From: Flavobacterium pectinovorum
GTDB lineage: Bacteria; Bacteroidota; Bacteroidia; Flavobacteriales; Flavobacteriaceae
Length of the DNA stretch: 64,000 bases
NCBI RefSeq assembly: GCF_006438875.1
Contig: NZ_RCZH01000017.1
Coordinates: 62,001 to 126,000, forward strand
Direction: 5' to 3'
Shown: positions 41,626-52,100 of the stretch, in pieces
Layout: every line of letters starts with the position of its first letter
How positions within the stretch are numbered: position 1 is the first letter of the stretch
The notes under the pieces: model-generated
What the model was told of the DNA's origin: nothing
The model's database searches: none
Seen by the model: only the letters and a program-made list of their open reading frames with translations
Made by a program: the position numbers and the translations under genes

Positions 41626-44600
41626 TTATTCATTAATAATTGCTTTAATTCCATATTTTTCAAGTGCATCTAATAATGGTTGCGAGGCGCCTATTTTTCC
41701 TGTTACAGGACTTCTAAAAAAATACCATGTTGCGCCCTTGATTTGGTTTGTATTAATTAGTTCTACATCTTTAGCAATTTGCAAAGATATAGTTTTTGTA
41801 AGTGAGGTATAGCCTACTTTAGATTCGTTACCAACTCCCTCAACCAATTGATCAATATAACGTCCTCCTAATGTTGTTTTTGCATAGTGCTGAGACTCTC
41901 CTCCTAACAATTTCAAAGCATCTTCACCAACTTTACCAGTAGAACCAATCGTATTAAATTCCGGACGATTAGAAAGATCTACATAACCATTATCAATATC
42001 AATGTTAGTTGCTGTATTATTTTGGAATGTTGCTGCTGTTGTTGGTTCTGTCGAACTTGAAATTTTATAATCACCGGTTTTTATATTATTAGCATTGTCG
42101 AGTTCTGCGAGTCCGGCTGTCTGCGGCAATGTTATAGGCTGAACAGCAACTTTAATCGTTGCTCCTGTCCAAAATGTTTTACCGTAAGCTAAAGCAGTAA
42201 CACCATTTATTACACCTCCTGTCAACATTCCAAACGCTACTCCTTTGATCATATCCTTTCCAGACATTAAAGGATCACCAAAAGCCGCATGATTTCCAAA
42301 ACTCAAAAAAAGTGATGACGAAAGTGTACCAATTCCTCCTGAAAATGCGCCTGCAAGAGCACCTCCTGCACCTGCGCTTGCTCCTCCTGCTAAACCAAAA
42401 GCAGCTCCTCCTGTTGCCGCTCCCAAAGCTCCTGCTCCTGCTCCAATTCCAAAAGCCTTAAGCCCTTCCATGTCCATTCTAAAACCATGAACTCCCCAGT
42501 TAATCACACCACCAATTACAGCACCAATTACAATATGGACCCATTCTCCACTTGCATCGTTATATCTTAAAGGATTATTCCAACAATACCCATAACGATT
42601 ATAATTTTGTGTATTAAAAGGATCTTGTACAAAATTATCAGGTTGCATGAACCGATGCAATTTAGGATCGTACAAGCGTCCATTCATATGGATGATACCA
42701 ATACTCTGCAGATGCTCATGTCCTGTATAACCACGATCCAGAACTGTTAGCCCTGATAAGATATTTCCTGCGCCGTCTTGTACCTTTACAATTGTTCCCC
42801 ACGCATCAAACAATCTTTTTTCGACGATTGCTCCAGTCTGATCAACTATTGCTACTATAGTACCCTGATAATCTCTTGCCAAATATAAATAATTTGACGG
42901 ATTTATTCCATCACTTTTCGCCGCTATTGGTGCAGTATATCCATCTCCTCCAATATAAGTTATAAATTCAACCGCCCCTGTGACTGTATTCTGCTTGATC
43001 TCCATTGTACCATCTGCAGAATAATGTTTGAAATAGGTTCTTTGTAATTTATTAGTTTGCTGTCCTCCATAAAACATAGAACTGCGGTCATTTCCATCAT
43101 TATAAGTAAAACTGATCTTATCAACTCCGGTTTCTTCAATTTCTATAGGGCTTTTGAATGTATTGTATGTTACATTTAAGGCTCTTGTAGTTGTAGCAAG
43201 GTCACTTGTTTTACGAATTTGAACATCATCGAACCATATATTTCCAAGTCCGTTATTGTCTAAACGTAAACGTAATTTTTTTACTGTTGCAGGTACTGTA
43301 AATGTACCCGTAATTTGTGTCCATGCGCCTTTCGTATTATTTATAGTATTAACTTGTGTTACAACATTTGCAGCATCTTTCATATACAGGAATATTTCTG
43401 CCTGCGGATTATCACTTTTAAACCAAGCAGAATAAGTATATTGTGTCGCTATGGTATTATCTATATCAACCCATTTATCTGAAAATACAAACTGCTCGGT
43501 AGTTAATGTATTGGCAAGCTTTAAAGAGTTTTTGCCTGTATGTGCGACAGTTGTATTATCATAACTGTAAAATGCAGTATTGGGACCCCAACCAATTCTG
43601 TCCTCCATACTGTCATTAAAAATTCCTTCTCGCATACTATAATATCCCAGCGCTTCAGGAGTAACCGCTATTGCCTTATTACGATAAGGATTCAAACTAT
43701 CATATTCATAAGTTCCCACACTATTTTGGGTAATTCTTCCTCTATCATCATAAGTTTGTGTTTCCAGAACTCCAAGTTTATTGGTATAGTCAGTCAAACG
43801 ATCTAATGAATCATATTTGAATGTTTCATTTCGACCAAACAGAGTATTAGAGCGACTACTTAAATTTCCTGTTTTTGTATTAAAAGCGGTATTTAAAGTT
43901 AAGATATTAGTTAAAGGAGTCGTTTTGTCAAATTTTGCTTGAGAAATATAGCCATACGAGTCATAAGTATTTGTAATAGTCATTGGTCCACTTTGTGCAC
44001 TTGTCACTTGTCCTCTGGCATTAACAGCAGTATTTTGCCATAAGACAGCATTTGTTATTCCATCTAGAATTTGCCAGTGTGAACCATTTTTATATGTGTT
44101 TACTATTTTTTGTGAACTTGTTTTTACTCCCGCTTTAGCTATCGAAGTGATCGTATCGGTTCTTCCAAAAGCATCGTAACTGTATCTTTTTGTAAATGTA
44201 GAATAAAGACCTGTTTCTACTGTTTTAATGATTCTTTTTGATGAGTCGTAAGTATATACATCTGTTATTGTTGAAGTATTTTTTTTATCTGTAAACTCGC
44301 TTTTTAGTAATAACTTAGTAGTAGGGTCATAAGAGTATTTAGTCCTGGAAATAGTGTCATTTGTCCCCATCACTATTTTCTTCTCATCTAGTTTTCCAAA
44401 GGCATTCAATTTATACATTGTATATCCCGCTGGGGTTTCTTCTTTAGTAATCTCTCCCAGATCGTTATATTCATATTTATAGGTTCCAGCCGATGGATCT
44501 CTTAATTCTTTTTTTCGGCCCCATGCATCTTGAAGAATTTCGGTTTTTGATGTGCCGTATAGTGTGGTGTTCAAGTTACCATTAGCAAAATAAGTATAAG

Positions 44601-47600
44601 TTATCGTTCCTCCTGGTGTATCAGTCATTGATATAATTTTGCCAACTGCATTTCTTATAGATACAGTAGTTTTTAAGCTATCGCTAACTGTAGTTGTAAG
44701 CCCCAAGTATTTAACATCAGTTGTTTTTCCTGTAAATGAAATGCTCTTTTTTAGTCTGCCATATTCATCATATTGTGTCTCACTAAACTGTGTGGGGCTG
44801 GCCCCAGAGTAAGGTTCACTTACCTTATAATTTCGATCATAAATATCATATAAATAATCAGTTGATGTAAAATTACCTGATATATCTTTAGTTTTTCTCT
44901 TGGTTTTTCTGCCTAAATCGTCGAAGGTTTCTTCAGAGTTGCTGCCGTCATCTCCTGTATTAGTGATAAGAGTTTTTTCTGCACTGCGACTATAAACATG
45001 ATTATTACTTTTATCCAGATAATCAATAGTTTTAGTTTTTTTGAACCAACTGTCATATTCATAGCTTGTAGTTAAACCATTTTGATTAACTTCTGATTTT
45101 AAAACCCCTGAACTTAGATTATAGTCAAACGTTTTGAATAATCCTTCGATGTCAGTACTTTTTATCAAAAACCTTCCGGATGTATCATACACGTAACTGG
45201 TGATCCTTGGTGTAAGACCGGTAATCGTTATTGTTTTTTTTGTGATATTACCAAAACCATCATAATCATTTTTCTCATCAATATAATTAGTAGTAATATC
45301 TGCTTTTTTACTTATTTTCGTTAATAATCCATAAGTTGTATTATTGTATTCATAAACTTCTTCGGATAACATTCTGCTTCCAGTGACTGAAACATCTAGA
45401 TTTTTACTCGATGGAACTCCAACATAATAAGGCGAAGCATTTTCTGTTTTATAGTCAATTTTTGTTATGGAGGTTTGGATCGGGTTAGTTATTCCATTTT
45501 CTTTTAGTTCAGTCGTTATTGTTAAAGGATTATTGAACTTATCATAAACAGTAGTTACAGTTTTAGTTGTCCCGTCTAAACCATTAAACTCATTGAGGGA
45601 TGTGTTTTTTAATTTAAAAACTTTATTGCTCTGCAGTGCATCAGCAGCTGTGTTATAATTAAGAGTTGACCTCGAAATGAAAACTGTTGGGGTTGAATCA
45701 GTAGGTACTTGATCATCTAATACTGAAAAATTCTCGACATTTGCCCCTCTTAAATCAATATTATTCTTTGATACAGTTGATATTAAACTAGTAGTGTCAT
45801 TATGCCAATTTGTTCTCATAGTGGCTCTGAAACCAAGAAAACCAATACCATTTGCGTTAGATACTGCACCGGAATAATTGAATAATTGTTTTTTATAACC
45901 ACCACCAACACTTTGCTGTTCTAACTTAGTAACAATTTTAAAATTTGGAGCTGCAATAATATCAATATTAGGGAAAGTCTCCGTAAATATTGTTGGTGAA
46001 TAAAATGGTTCATATTGATCTTGCTGCAAGGGACTGTAAGTAATAGATTGTTTTACCAGATTACCATTAGTTACGCTTTTAATTAATAATTCCTTACTGA
46101 CATCATTTTGCGAATCAAATGTATACATTTGACTATCACTTATTAATCCAACTGATAAATATTGATTATTAGTTTTCGGAGATAAGAATATCGGAATAGG
46201 ATAACTTTTTATATTGCTTGATGACGCCGTCTGGTAAGTAGGGATAGAGGAAGCAACAAAAGAAGACTCTTTATTCTTGAAAATAGTTATTGTTGCTGTT
46301 CCGGTACCAGATGATTTTTGATAAATAGATCTAAATTGTACAATATCAGTTTTTCCGTCTGCATTTATATCTAAAGGAATAAGAGTACTGGTATAGATAG
46401 CCTGACTATCCTCGCTATAGCCTAAATTTGAGAAAGTATAAGTCCTAGGTGTTTTTTCAAATCCATTGCCTTTAGATATAAAATTAACATAATCAGTTGC
46501 GTAGAGTCCCGTACTTTTTGGAATTATAAAATCCATCTTTCCATCTCCATTATAATCACCTGACAAGATTGATTGGGTTATTTTAATATCTGGATCAGAC
46601 ATTTGCCAAAGAAGTTCAAGCTGATTATTATTATCTAAGGTATAAACAGTTACCATTCCATTTTTAAAATGAAGAATATCTGTTTTTCCATCACCATTAA
46701 CATCAAATGTTTCAATCCTGCCAGTAGTTAAATAGTAATCTTTTAATGCTCCGGCAAAATTTACAAAATTTGTAGTTTTTCTTCGATCAAGATCAACAAA
46801 ATATAAATACATAGTAATGTTTGTTGCGTAGGATTGTGCAGGATAACCATCCCTATCATCAAAACAAAACCATTCTTGAACCTCTTTATCAATCGCTATA
46901 ACATCGGTTAGTCCATCTCCATTGAAATCGCCGCTTAAAAAAGTTTTTTCAAGGGTAACATTTTTAGAATCATAACAATCAGAAATAGATCTTTCAGGAA
47001 AAACTGCCTTTTTAGTGTTTTCTAAAGTAACTCCATTGGAAGATTTATAGTATGTGTTAAAATTTATAGCGTTGGGATCGGTATCTCCCTGAACTAGGGT
47101 AATTCCTTGATAAGGGAAAAATTTACCATTAGAAGTTAAACCAGTTGACGCAAAAGCATCTCCAAAATACCCAGTTGCTCCTTTCAGTGGGAAATTTAAA
47201 GAAGTTTGATCCACCTTAGTAAACATCCAAAAATCTTTTTTGGTATTAACTCCGGTAGTTGGATATAAAATAAAATCCATTTTAGCATCGCCATCAAAAT
47301 CCCCAGAAACTATTTGAGAATTATTTGCATTAATCTGCCCTAATCCTACAGATGAGATACTATTTTTTTGTAAAACGGTCTCAGTACTTGTACTATAATC
47401 GAATGTTGTTGGGTTATAACTCTTTGAATTATCTCCATTTTTTTCTGTAATTCGCGAAAGTCGTTGATAATCTAACTGACTACTGATGTAATCTAAAAAA
47501 TAATTTCTAAATCCAACGCCATTACCGATTACATTAATACTTGATAAAATTTTAGTTTTACTTAAACTTTGTCCCCCAATGTATGATTGTTCTGATCTTC

Positions 47601-48297
47601 CTCTTGGACCATAATTAAATTTAATCTCATTAATTGGTGTTATATTTGTCAAAGTCCCATACTTCACTGATGTGATATCTAAGATATTATTGGTAAGAGA
47701 GTAATTATAGCTGATTCTAACACCTTGTGGATTTTCCCAATATGTAATAGCCCAATCTGTAATAGAACGAGAATCTGTAGAATTTCCATAGTTGGCTTTT
47801 GACCCGTCGGGGTATTCTACAATAAAATAAGCCGGACCATAATTTGCACCATTTGGGTGGACTCCATAAGAAGTAATCTTTACATTAGAAAAACTTTCAG
47901 TTTCATAGACTGTTAAATTTGCACCATAAGCTCCGATTGTTCCATTTTTTACAATTAATCGTTGTCCGTCTAAAGTAAATCTGTCAAGATTATCAAAATC
48001 AACAGGGTCAATTACTCCGTCATGAAATTTAGTTGAAGCGATTCTTCCAATTGTAGATATTCCGGCAATATTCCAGCCATATCCTGCATTTCCACTTCCA
48101 CTTTGACTGTTATATGCTAAACTAATTTGTGGTACAACTCCATTTATTCCTGGAGGAACGGCTATGGGTAGATTATAAGTTGCTGCGCCGGATAAAGAGA
48201 CTGATAATTCTCCTGGCGTAGAACCGACTTCTGTCGATTGAGCAGACAGGAATAAACTAAAACTTATAAATAAAAAAGAAATGTAAAATTGTTTCAT
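41626..48297 (-). CDS. SpvB/Rhs polymorphic toxin with C-terminal PD-(D/E)xK-like nuclease domain
   Basis: A 2223-residue secreted protein. Signal peptide at 1-19 (ending LSAQS); SpvB/TcaC-type N-terminus (STPGELSVSLSGAATYNLPI, ~25-300); FG-GAP/VCBS propeller motifs (SGDFNGDGLTDVIAID, GDYNGDGKMDFIIP, ~325-680); YD repeats (~960-1540); an inserted carbohydrate-binding-like beta-domain (~1560-1700); the Rhs core (GHEHLQSIGIIHMNGRLYDP to NPLRYNDASGEW, ~1855-1920); a glycine/alanine-rich hydrophobic stretch (~1925-2045). The last ~110 residues have Asp2149 in GRYIDQL and Glu2158-Ser-Lys2160, an ExK nuclease-like motif. It has no T9SS sorting domain of its own; a small upstream gene (9-bp gap) does. 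Confidence 0.85.
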   Translation of the reverse strand: MKQFYISFLFISFSLFLSAQSTEVGSTPGELSVSLSGAATYNLPIAVPPGINGVVPQISLAYNSQSGSGNAGYGWNIAGISTIGRIASTKFHDGVIDPVDFDNLDRFTLDGQRLIVKNGTIGAYGANLTVYETESFSNVKITSYGVHPNGANYGPAYFIVEYPDGSKANYGNSTDSRSITDWAITYWENPQGVRISYNYSLTNNILDITSVKYGTLTNITPINEIKFNYGPRGRSEQSYIGGQSLSKTKILSSINVIGNGVGFRNYFLDYISSQLDYQRLSRITEKNGDNSKSYNPTTFDYSTSTETVLQKNSISSVGLGQINANNSQIVSGDFDGDAKMDFILYPTTGVNTKKDFWMFTKVDQTSLNFPLKGATGYFGDAFASTGLTSNGKFFPYQGITLVQGDTDPNAINFNTYYKSSNGVTLENTKKAVFPERSISDCYDSKNVTLEKTFLSGDFNGDGLTDVIAIDKEVQEWFCFDDRDGYPAQSYATNITMYLYFVDLDRRKTTNFVNFAGALKDYYLTTGRIETFDVNGDGKTDILHFKNGMVTVYTLDNNNQLELLWQMSDPDIKITQSILSGDYNGDGKMDFIIPKSTGLYATDYVNFISKGNGFEKTPRTYTFSNLGYSEDSQAIYTSTLIPLDINADGKTDIVQFRSIYQKSSGTGTATITIFKNKESSFVASSIPTYQTASSSNIKSYPIPIFLSPKTNNQYLSVGLISDSQMYTFDSQNDVSKELLIKSVTNGNLVKQSITYSPLQQDQYEPFYSPTIFTETFPNIDIIAAPNFKIVTKLEQQSVGGGYKKQLFNYSGAVSNANGIGFLGFRATMRTNWHNDTTSLISTVSKNNIDLRGANVENFSVLDDQVPTDSTPTVFISRSTLNYNTAADALQSNKVFKLKNTSLNEFNGLDGTTKTVTTVYDKFNNPLTITTELKENGITNPIQTSITKIDYKTENASPYYVGVPSSKNLDVSVTGSRMLSEEVYEYNNTTYGLLTKISKKADITTNYIDEKNDYDGFGNITKKTITITGLTPRITSYVYDTSGRFLIKSTDIEGLFKTFDYNLSSGVLKSEVNQNGLTTSYEYDSWFKKTKTIDYLDKSNNHVYSRSAEKTLITNTGDDGSNSEETFDDLGRKTKRKTKDISGNFTSTDYLYDIYDRNYKVSEPYSGASPTQFSETQYDEYGRLKKSISFTGKTTDVKYLGLTTTVSDSLKTTVSIRNAVGKIISMTDTPGGTITYTYFANGNLNTTLYGTSKTEILQDAWGRKKELRDPSAGTYKYEYNDLGEITKEETPAGYTMYKLNAFGKLDEKKIVMGTNDTISRTKYSYDPTTKLLLKSEFTDKKNTSTITDVYTYDSSKRIIKTVETGLYSTFTKRYSYDAFGRTDTITSIAKAGVKTSSQKIVNTYKNGSHWQILDGITNAVLWQNTAVNARGQVTSAQSGPMTITNTYDSYGYISQAKFDKTTPLTNILTLNTAFNTKTGNLSSRSNTLFGRNETFKYDSLDRLTDYTNKLGVLETQTYDDRGRITQNSVGTYEYDSLNPYRNKAIAVTPEALGYYSMREGIFNDSMEDRIGWGPNTAFYSYDNTTVAHTGKNSLKLANTLTTEQFVFSDKWVDIDNTIATQYTYSAWFKSDNPQAEIFLYMKDAANVVTQVNTINNTKGAWTQITGTFTVPATVKKLRLRLDNNGLGNIWFDDVQIRKTSDLATTTRALNVTYNTFKSPIEIEETGVDKISFTYNDGNDRSSMFYGGQQTNKLQRTYFKHYSADGTMEIKQNTVTGAVEFITYIGGDGYTAPIAAKSDGINPSNYLYLARDYQGTIVAIVDQTGAIVEKRLFDAWGTIVKVQDGAGNILSGLTVLDRGYTGHEHLQSIGIIHMNGRLYDPKLHRFMQPDNFVQDPFNTQNYNRYGYCWNNPLRYNDASGEWVHIVIGAVIGGVINWGVHGFRMDMEGLKAFGIGAGAGALGAATGGAAFGLAGGASAGAGGALAGAFSGGIGTLSSSLFLSFGNHAAFGDPLMSGKDMIKGVAFGMLTGGVINGVTALAYGKTFWTGATIKVAVQPITLPQTAGLAELDNANNIKTGDYKISSSTEPTTAATFQNNTATNIDIDNGYVDLSNRPEFNTIGSTGKVGEDALKLLGGESQHYAKTTLGGRYIDQLVEGVGNESKVGYTSLTKTISLQIAKDVELINTNQIKGATWYFFRSPVTGKIGASQPLLDALEKYGIKAIINE

Positions 48298-48306
48298 AAA
48301 GGAAGC

Positions 48307-48759
48307 TTATTGCTTGATAATTTTTATTGTTTTTTGATCGCCGTTTGAATAGTTTAAAACAACGAGGTAAACACCAGTTGAATAACTCTGGAATGAAATG
48401 TTTTGAGTGTTTGATCTTTCTGTATTAGAATAAGAATTTAACAATTGACCGCTTACTCCATAAACTAATATAGAAGAAACTTTATTATCGTCTAACAATT
48501 CCCATTTTAGGTAAAGTTCTTCCTTAACAGGATTAGGATAGTAAGAAATTTGGTCTTCTGGAAAGAATTTTTGCAAATCTTCATCGACTACGGCCTCAAT
48601 TTCTTTAATTTCCTTAACTTTCTTAAAAGTGGGACAGCCACTTAGACATAAAGTTCTGCTGATTTGATTACCGGCGGTATCGTATCCAAAAAGAATTTTT
48701 TGTTGTGCAAATGAGAGCGTAAAAGTTCCAAACAAAAGGAGTGTTAGGATGTGTTTCAT
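48307..48759 (-). CDS. Small T9SS type A sorting-domain protein with a YD-like segment (possible Rhs carrier)
   Basis: A 150-residue secreted protein. It has a signal peptide (MKHILTLLLFGTFTLSFA), then an Rhs-like FGYDTAGNQISRTLCL (~24-39, YDxxGN), an acidic linker, and a T9SS type A sorting domain (~68-150) with ISYYPNPVKEELYLKW, VYGVSGQLL and STGVYLVVLNYSNGDQKTIKIIKQ. The sorting domain is most of the protein, so it carries little cargo. It is 9 bases upstream of the Rhs toxin gene on the same strand. It may be an adaptor that directs the toxin to the T9SS, but that is inference. Confidence 0.82.
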   Translation of the reverse strand: MKHILTLLLFGTFTLSFAQQKILFGYDTAGNQISRTLCLSGCPTFKKVKEIKEIEAVVDEDLQKFFPEDQISYYPNPVKEELYLKWELLDDNKVSSILVYGVSGQLLNSYSNTERSNTQNISFQSYSTGVYLVVLNYSNGDQKTIKIIKQ

Positions 48760-49097
48760 AAATGTTTGATAGGTTCTGGTATTGTTTAATACATTAATTG
48801 ATATGGTGCAAATATTATTTTTATTTGGACATTATTTTTACGGGAAACCACATTGTTCGAAAAATTAACAGATTAATTTTAAAACCAAGAAATGAGGATA
48901 TTGGAAAATGCCTTAAGAAACAATATAAATCAACTACAAGTTTTTTGTTCCACTTAAAATAAGTTATAAAACATAATAGGAGTTTAAAAAGTTTATACAA
49001 AATTTAAAGACGTCCATAATTGCTTTAATTTAAGAAAAAACAATTTAAATATTTTTCAAATAGAAAGCATAGCTTATTTTAGTAACATATTTTCTGA

Positions 49098-49105
49098 TAT
49101 ATTTG
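49098..49105 (+). promoter_or_regulatory. TAnnTTTG element before the type B surface protein
   Basis: TATATTTG lies 39 bases before the TTG start at 49144. The gap 48760-49143 between the two divergent genes is AT-rich and shows no gene. Confidence 0.45.
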
Positions 49106-49143
49106 TTGCTTTTTTTAAGGAGTTTTCACTAAAAGTATATCAA

Positions 49144-52100
49144 TTGAAAAATGCATTTCTTATAATATTCGTATTGGTTATTAGTCATATATATGGGCAA
49201 AACGAGTCTAATAATTGGTACTTCGGCGAGAATGCAGGCTTAAATTTTAGTAATGGTGATCCAGTTGCATTAACTGATAGTAAGATGAGTACTTTTGAAG
49301 GATGTTCAACTATTTCAGATTCAACAGGTAAGCTGCTATTTTATACTGATGGGATAACAGTCTGGGATAAAAATCATCAAATTATGCCTAATGGGAATGG
49401 TTTAAAAGGAGACACAAGTACTACGCAGTCTGCAATAATAGTACCTAAACCCAACTCGACAACTATTTATTACATTTTTACTTGTGCGGCACAGGCTGAT
49501 GTAAATGGTCTGCGATATAGTGTTCTGGATATGACATTAAATTCAGGTCTTGGAGATATTACCATACAAAAAAACATATTGTTATCTACTCCAGTATGTG
49601 AAAAACTTACGGCCGTTAAAAATGAAAATAGTAATGAATATTGGGTAGTAGCTCATGGATATGGAAATAATCAATTTTTAGCTTATAAAATTACAAATAC
49701 AGGTGTAAACCATACGGCGGTGACTAGCAATGTAGGTATAGTAGTTGATACAGAGATTCGAAGAACGGTGGGGTATTTAAAATTTTCACCCAGAGGCAGA
49801 AAATTAATTTCATGCAATAATTATTATATTGGTGTTGAATTGTATGATTTTGACGCTTCAACAGGATTAATCACTAACCCACGAAAAGTAAATAATTTAT
49901 TCTTTAATTATGGCGTTGAATTTTCTCCTTCCGAAAATATAGCTTATGTATCAGGGGGAATTGGAGAAAGTATTCAGTTATTTCAATATGATTTAACAGT
50001 ATCAGACATTCCGAGTTCACAAATTGTTTTAAAAGACCGTGTGCCAAATGGCAATTTTTTTACATATTTTGAAGCAATGCAATTAGCAAAGAATGGCAAA
50101 ATTTACGGTGCAATTTTAGGAAGTGGATATGTTTTTGAAATTGAAAAACCTAATATTTTAGGTACAGGATGTAATGTAATTCTAGATGCTGTTTCTTTAG
50201 GAACAGGTATATGTCAATATGGTCTACCTCAGTTTATACAATCCTTCTTTAAAATTAACGCAAAAATTGATATAAAAAACACTTGTTTTGGAGATACCTC
50301 AACTTTTTCTATTTCAGCAGATCAAACAATAAATAATGTTGTATGGGATTTTGGAGATGGTACTACATCTTTAGATATTAATCCTAGCCATGTATATTTA
50401 AAATCAGGTGTATATACCATTTCTGCTACAGTAAACACTGAAACGGTACTTACTGAAAGTGTTACTATTGCTAAAATTCCCACAGCAACCAAACCACAAG
50501 ACATACTGGCCTGCGATGATTATAATGATGGATTTTATTCTTTTGATTTAACAACTCAAAATCCTGCTATTTTAAACGGACAAGATCCTGATCAGTATTT
50601 AGTTACTTATTTTTCAAATGGAGTTCCTTTGACTTTACCTACTGCTTATGTTAATTCTAGCGCTTATGTACCGGAAATAATTACTGCAGAAGTCTCAAAC
50701 AAGGTAAATCCATCTTGTAAAAGCAGTACCTCTTTTAATATAGCAGTATTTGATTCGCCAAAAGCTAATTTGCCTGCAAATATCCCAGATCTTACAATGT
50801 GCGACAACACTTCGGTTGGAACAGATACTGATGGTCGCGTAATTTTTGATTTAACTCAAAGAGAGACAACTATTTTAGAGGGACAATCTGCAACACAATA
50901 TGTAGTTTCTTATTTTAAAGACGCATTATTTACGCAGCAAATCGCTTTACCTAAAAATTATCAGAATACAACTGCAGCAGAAACTATTTTTGTAAATGTT
51001 GCCAATAAAGACAATATAAACTGTTATGCTTCGTCATCATTTAAGATAGAGGTTTTTTCTTTGCCTACAGTTGCAGGAACAGTGAGTCTTAAACAATGCG
51101 ATGATGATATTGACGGTTTTAGCAATTTTAATCTTGAAGAAGCCATCACTAAAATCACTGTCAATTCAGCAGTTGAAACAATTACTTTTCATAAGACGTT
51201 AGCAGATGCCCAAAATAATAGTAATGTAATTTTAAATCAGACCGCTTATCGCAATCAAATTGTTAGTTCTGACAAAGTATATGCACGAGTGGTAAATAAT
51301 AATAACTGTTATAGAGTTGCTCAGCTTAACCTAATTGTTTCGACTACTCAAATTCCATCAACGTATTCAAAAACTCTGATACAATGTGATGATACACTTT
51401 TAGGCACAAATAAAGATGGTATTGCATCATTTGATTTTAGTACTATCACTACAGAAATTGAAAATATCTTTCCTTTAGGACAACAATTAGATATTAGTTA
51501 TTATCAGAATATTAAAGATGCCCTGTCAGAAAAGAATGCTATTGCAGATATTTCAAATTACCGAAATGAATCTTCTCCCAATTCTCAAAAGATCTTCATT
51601 CGGGTTGACAGTAAACTCAATAATGATTGTTTAGGATTGGGCGGTTATATAACTTTAAAAGTAGAATCCGTTCCAGAAGTAAAATCAATTACAAGAATTC
51701 ATTGTGATGACGATCAGGATGGCTTGTATGCATTTGACACTTCAAATCTGGAACAAGAATTATTAAACGGATTAACGAATGTGAGTGTATCATATCTGGA
51801 TCATAATAATGCTCCATTACCAAGTCCGTTGCCAAATCCTTTTATTACCAATTCTCAGATTATAAAAGTTGTTGTTACTAATAATACACCAACATTATGC
51901 TCGTTTGATTCAACAATTTCATTTGTTGTAGATGATCTGCCGGAAGTATTTCCAATTGATCCTTTGCTTACTATTGTCTGTGATGATGAAATTGATCCTG
52001 TTAAACAAGATGGCAAATATGCTTTTAATACTGCTACTTTTGAATCTGCTTTGTTGGGATCACAAACAGGAATGATTGTTAAGTATTATGACTCCAATAA

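Noticed and set aside
43540..43806. Plus-strand open frame inside the Rhs gene
   Set aside because: Antisense shadow of the YD-repeat region.
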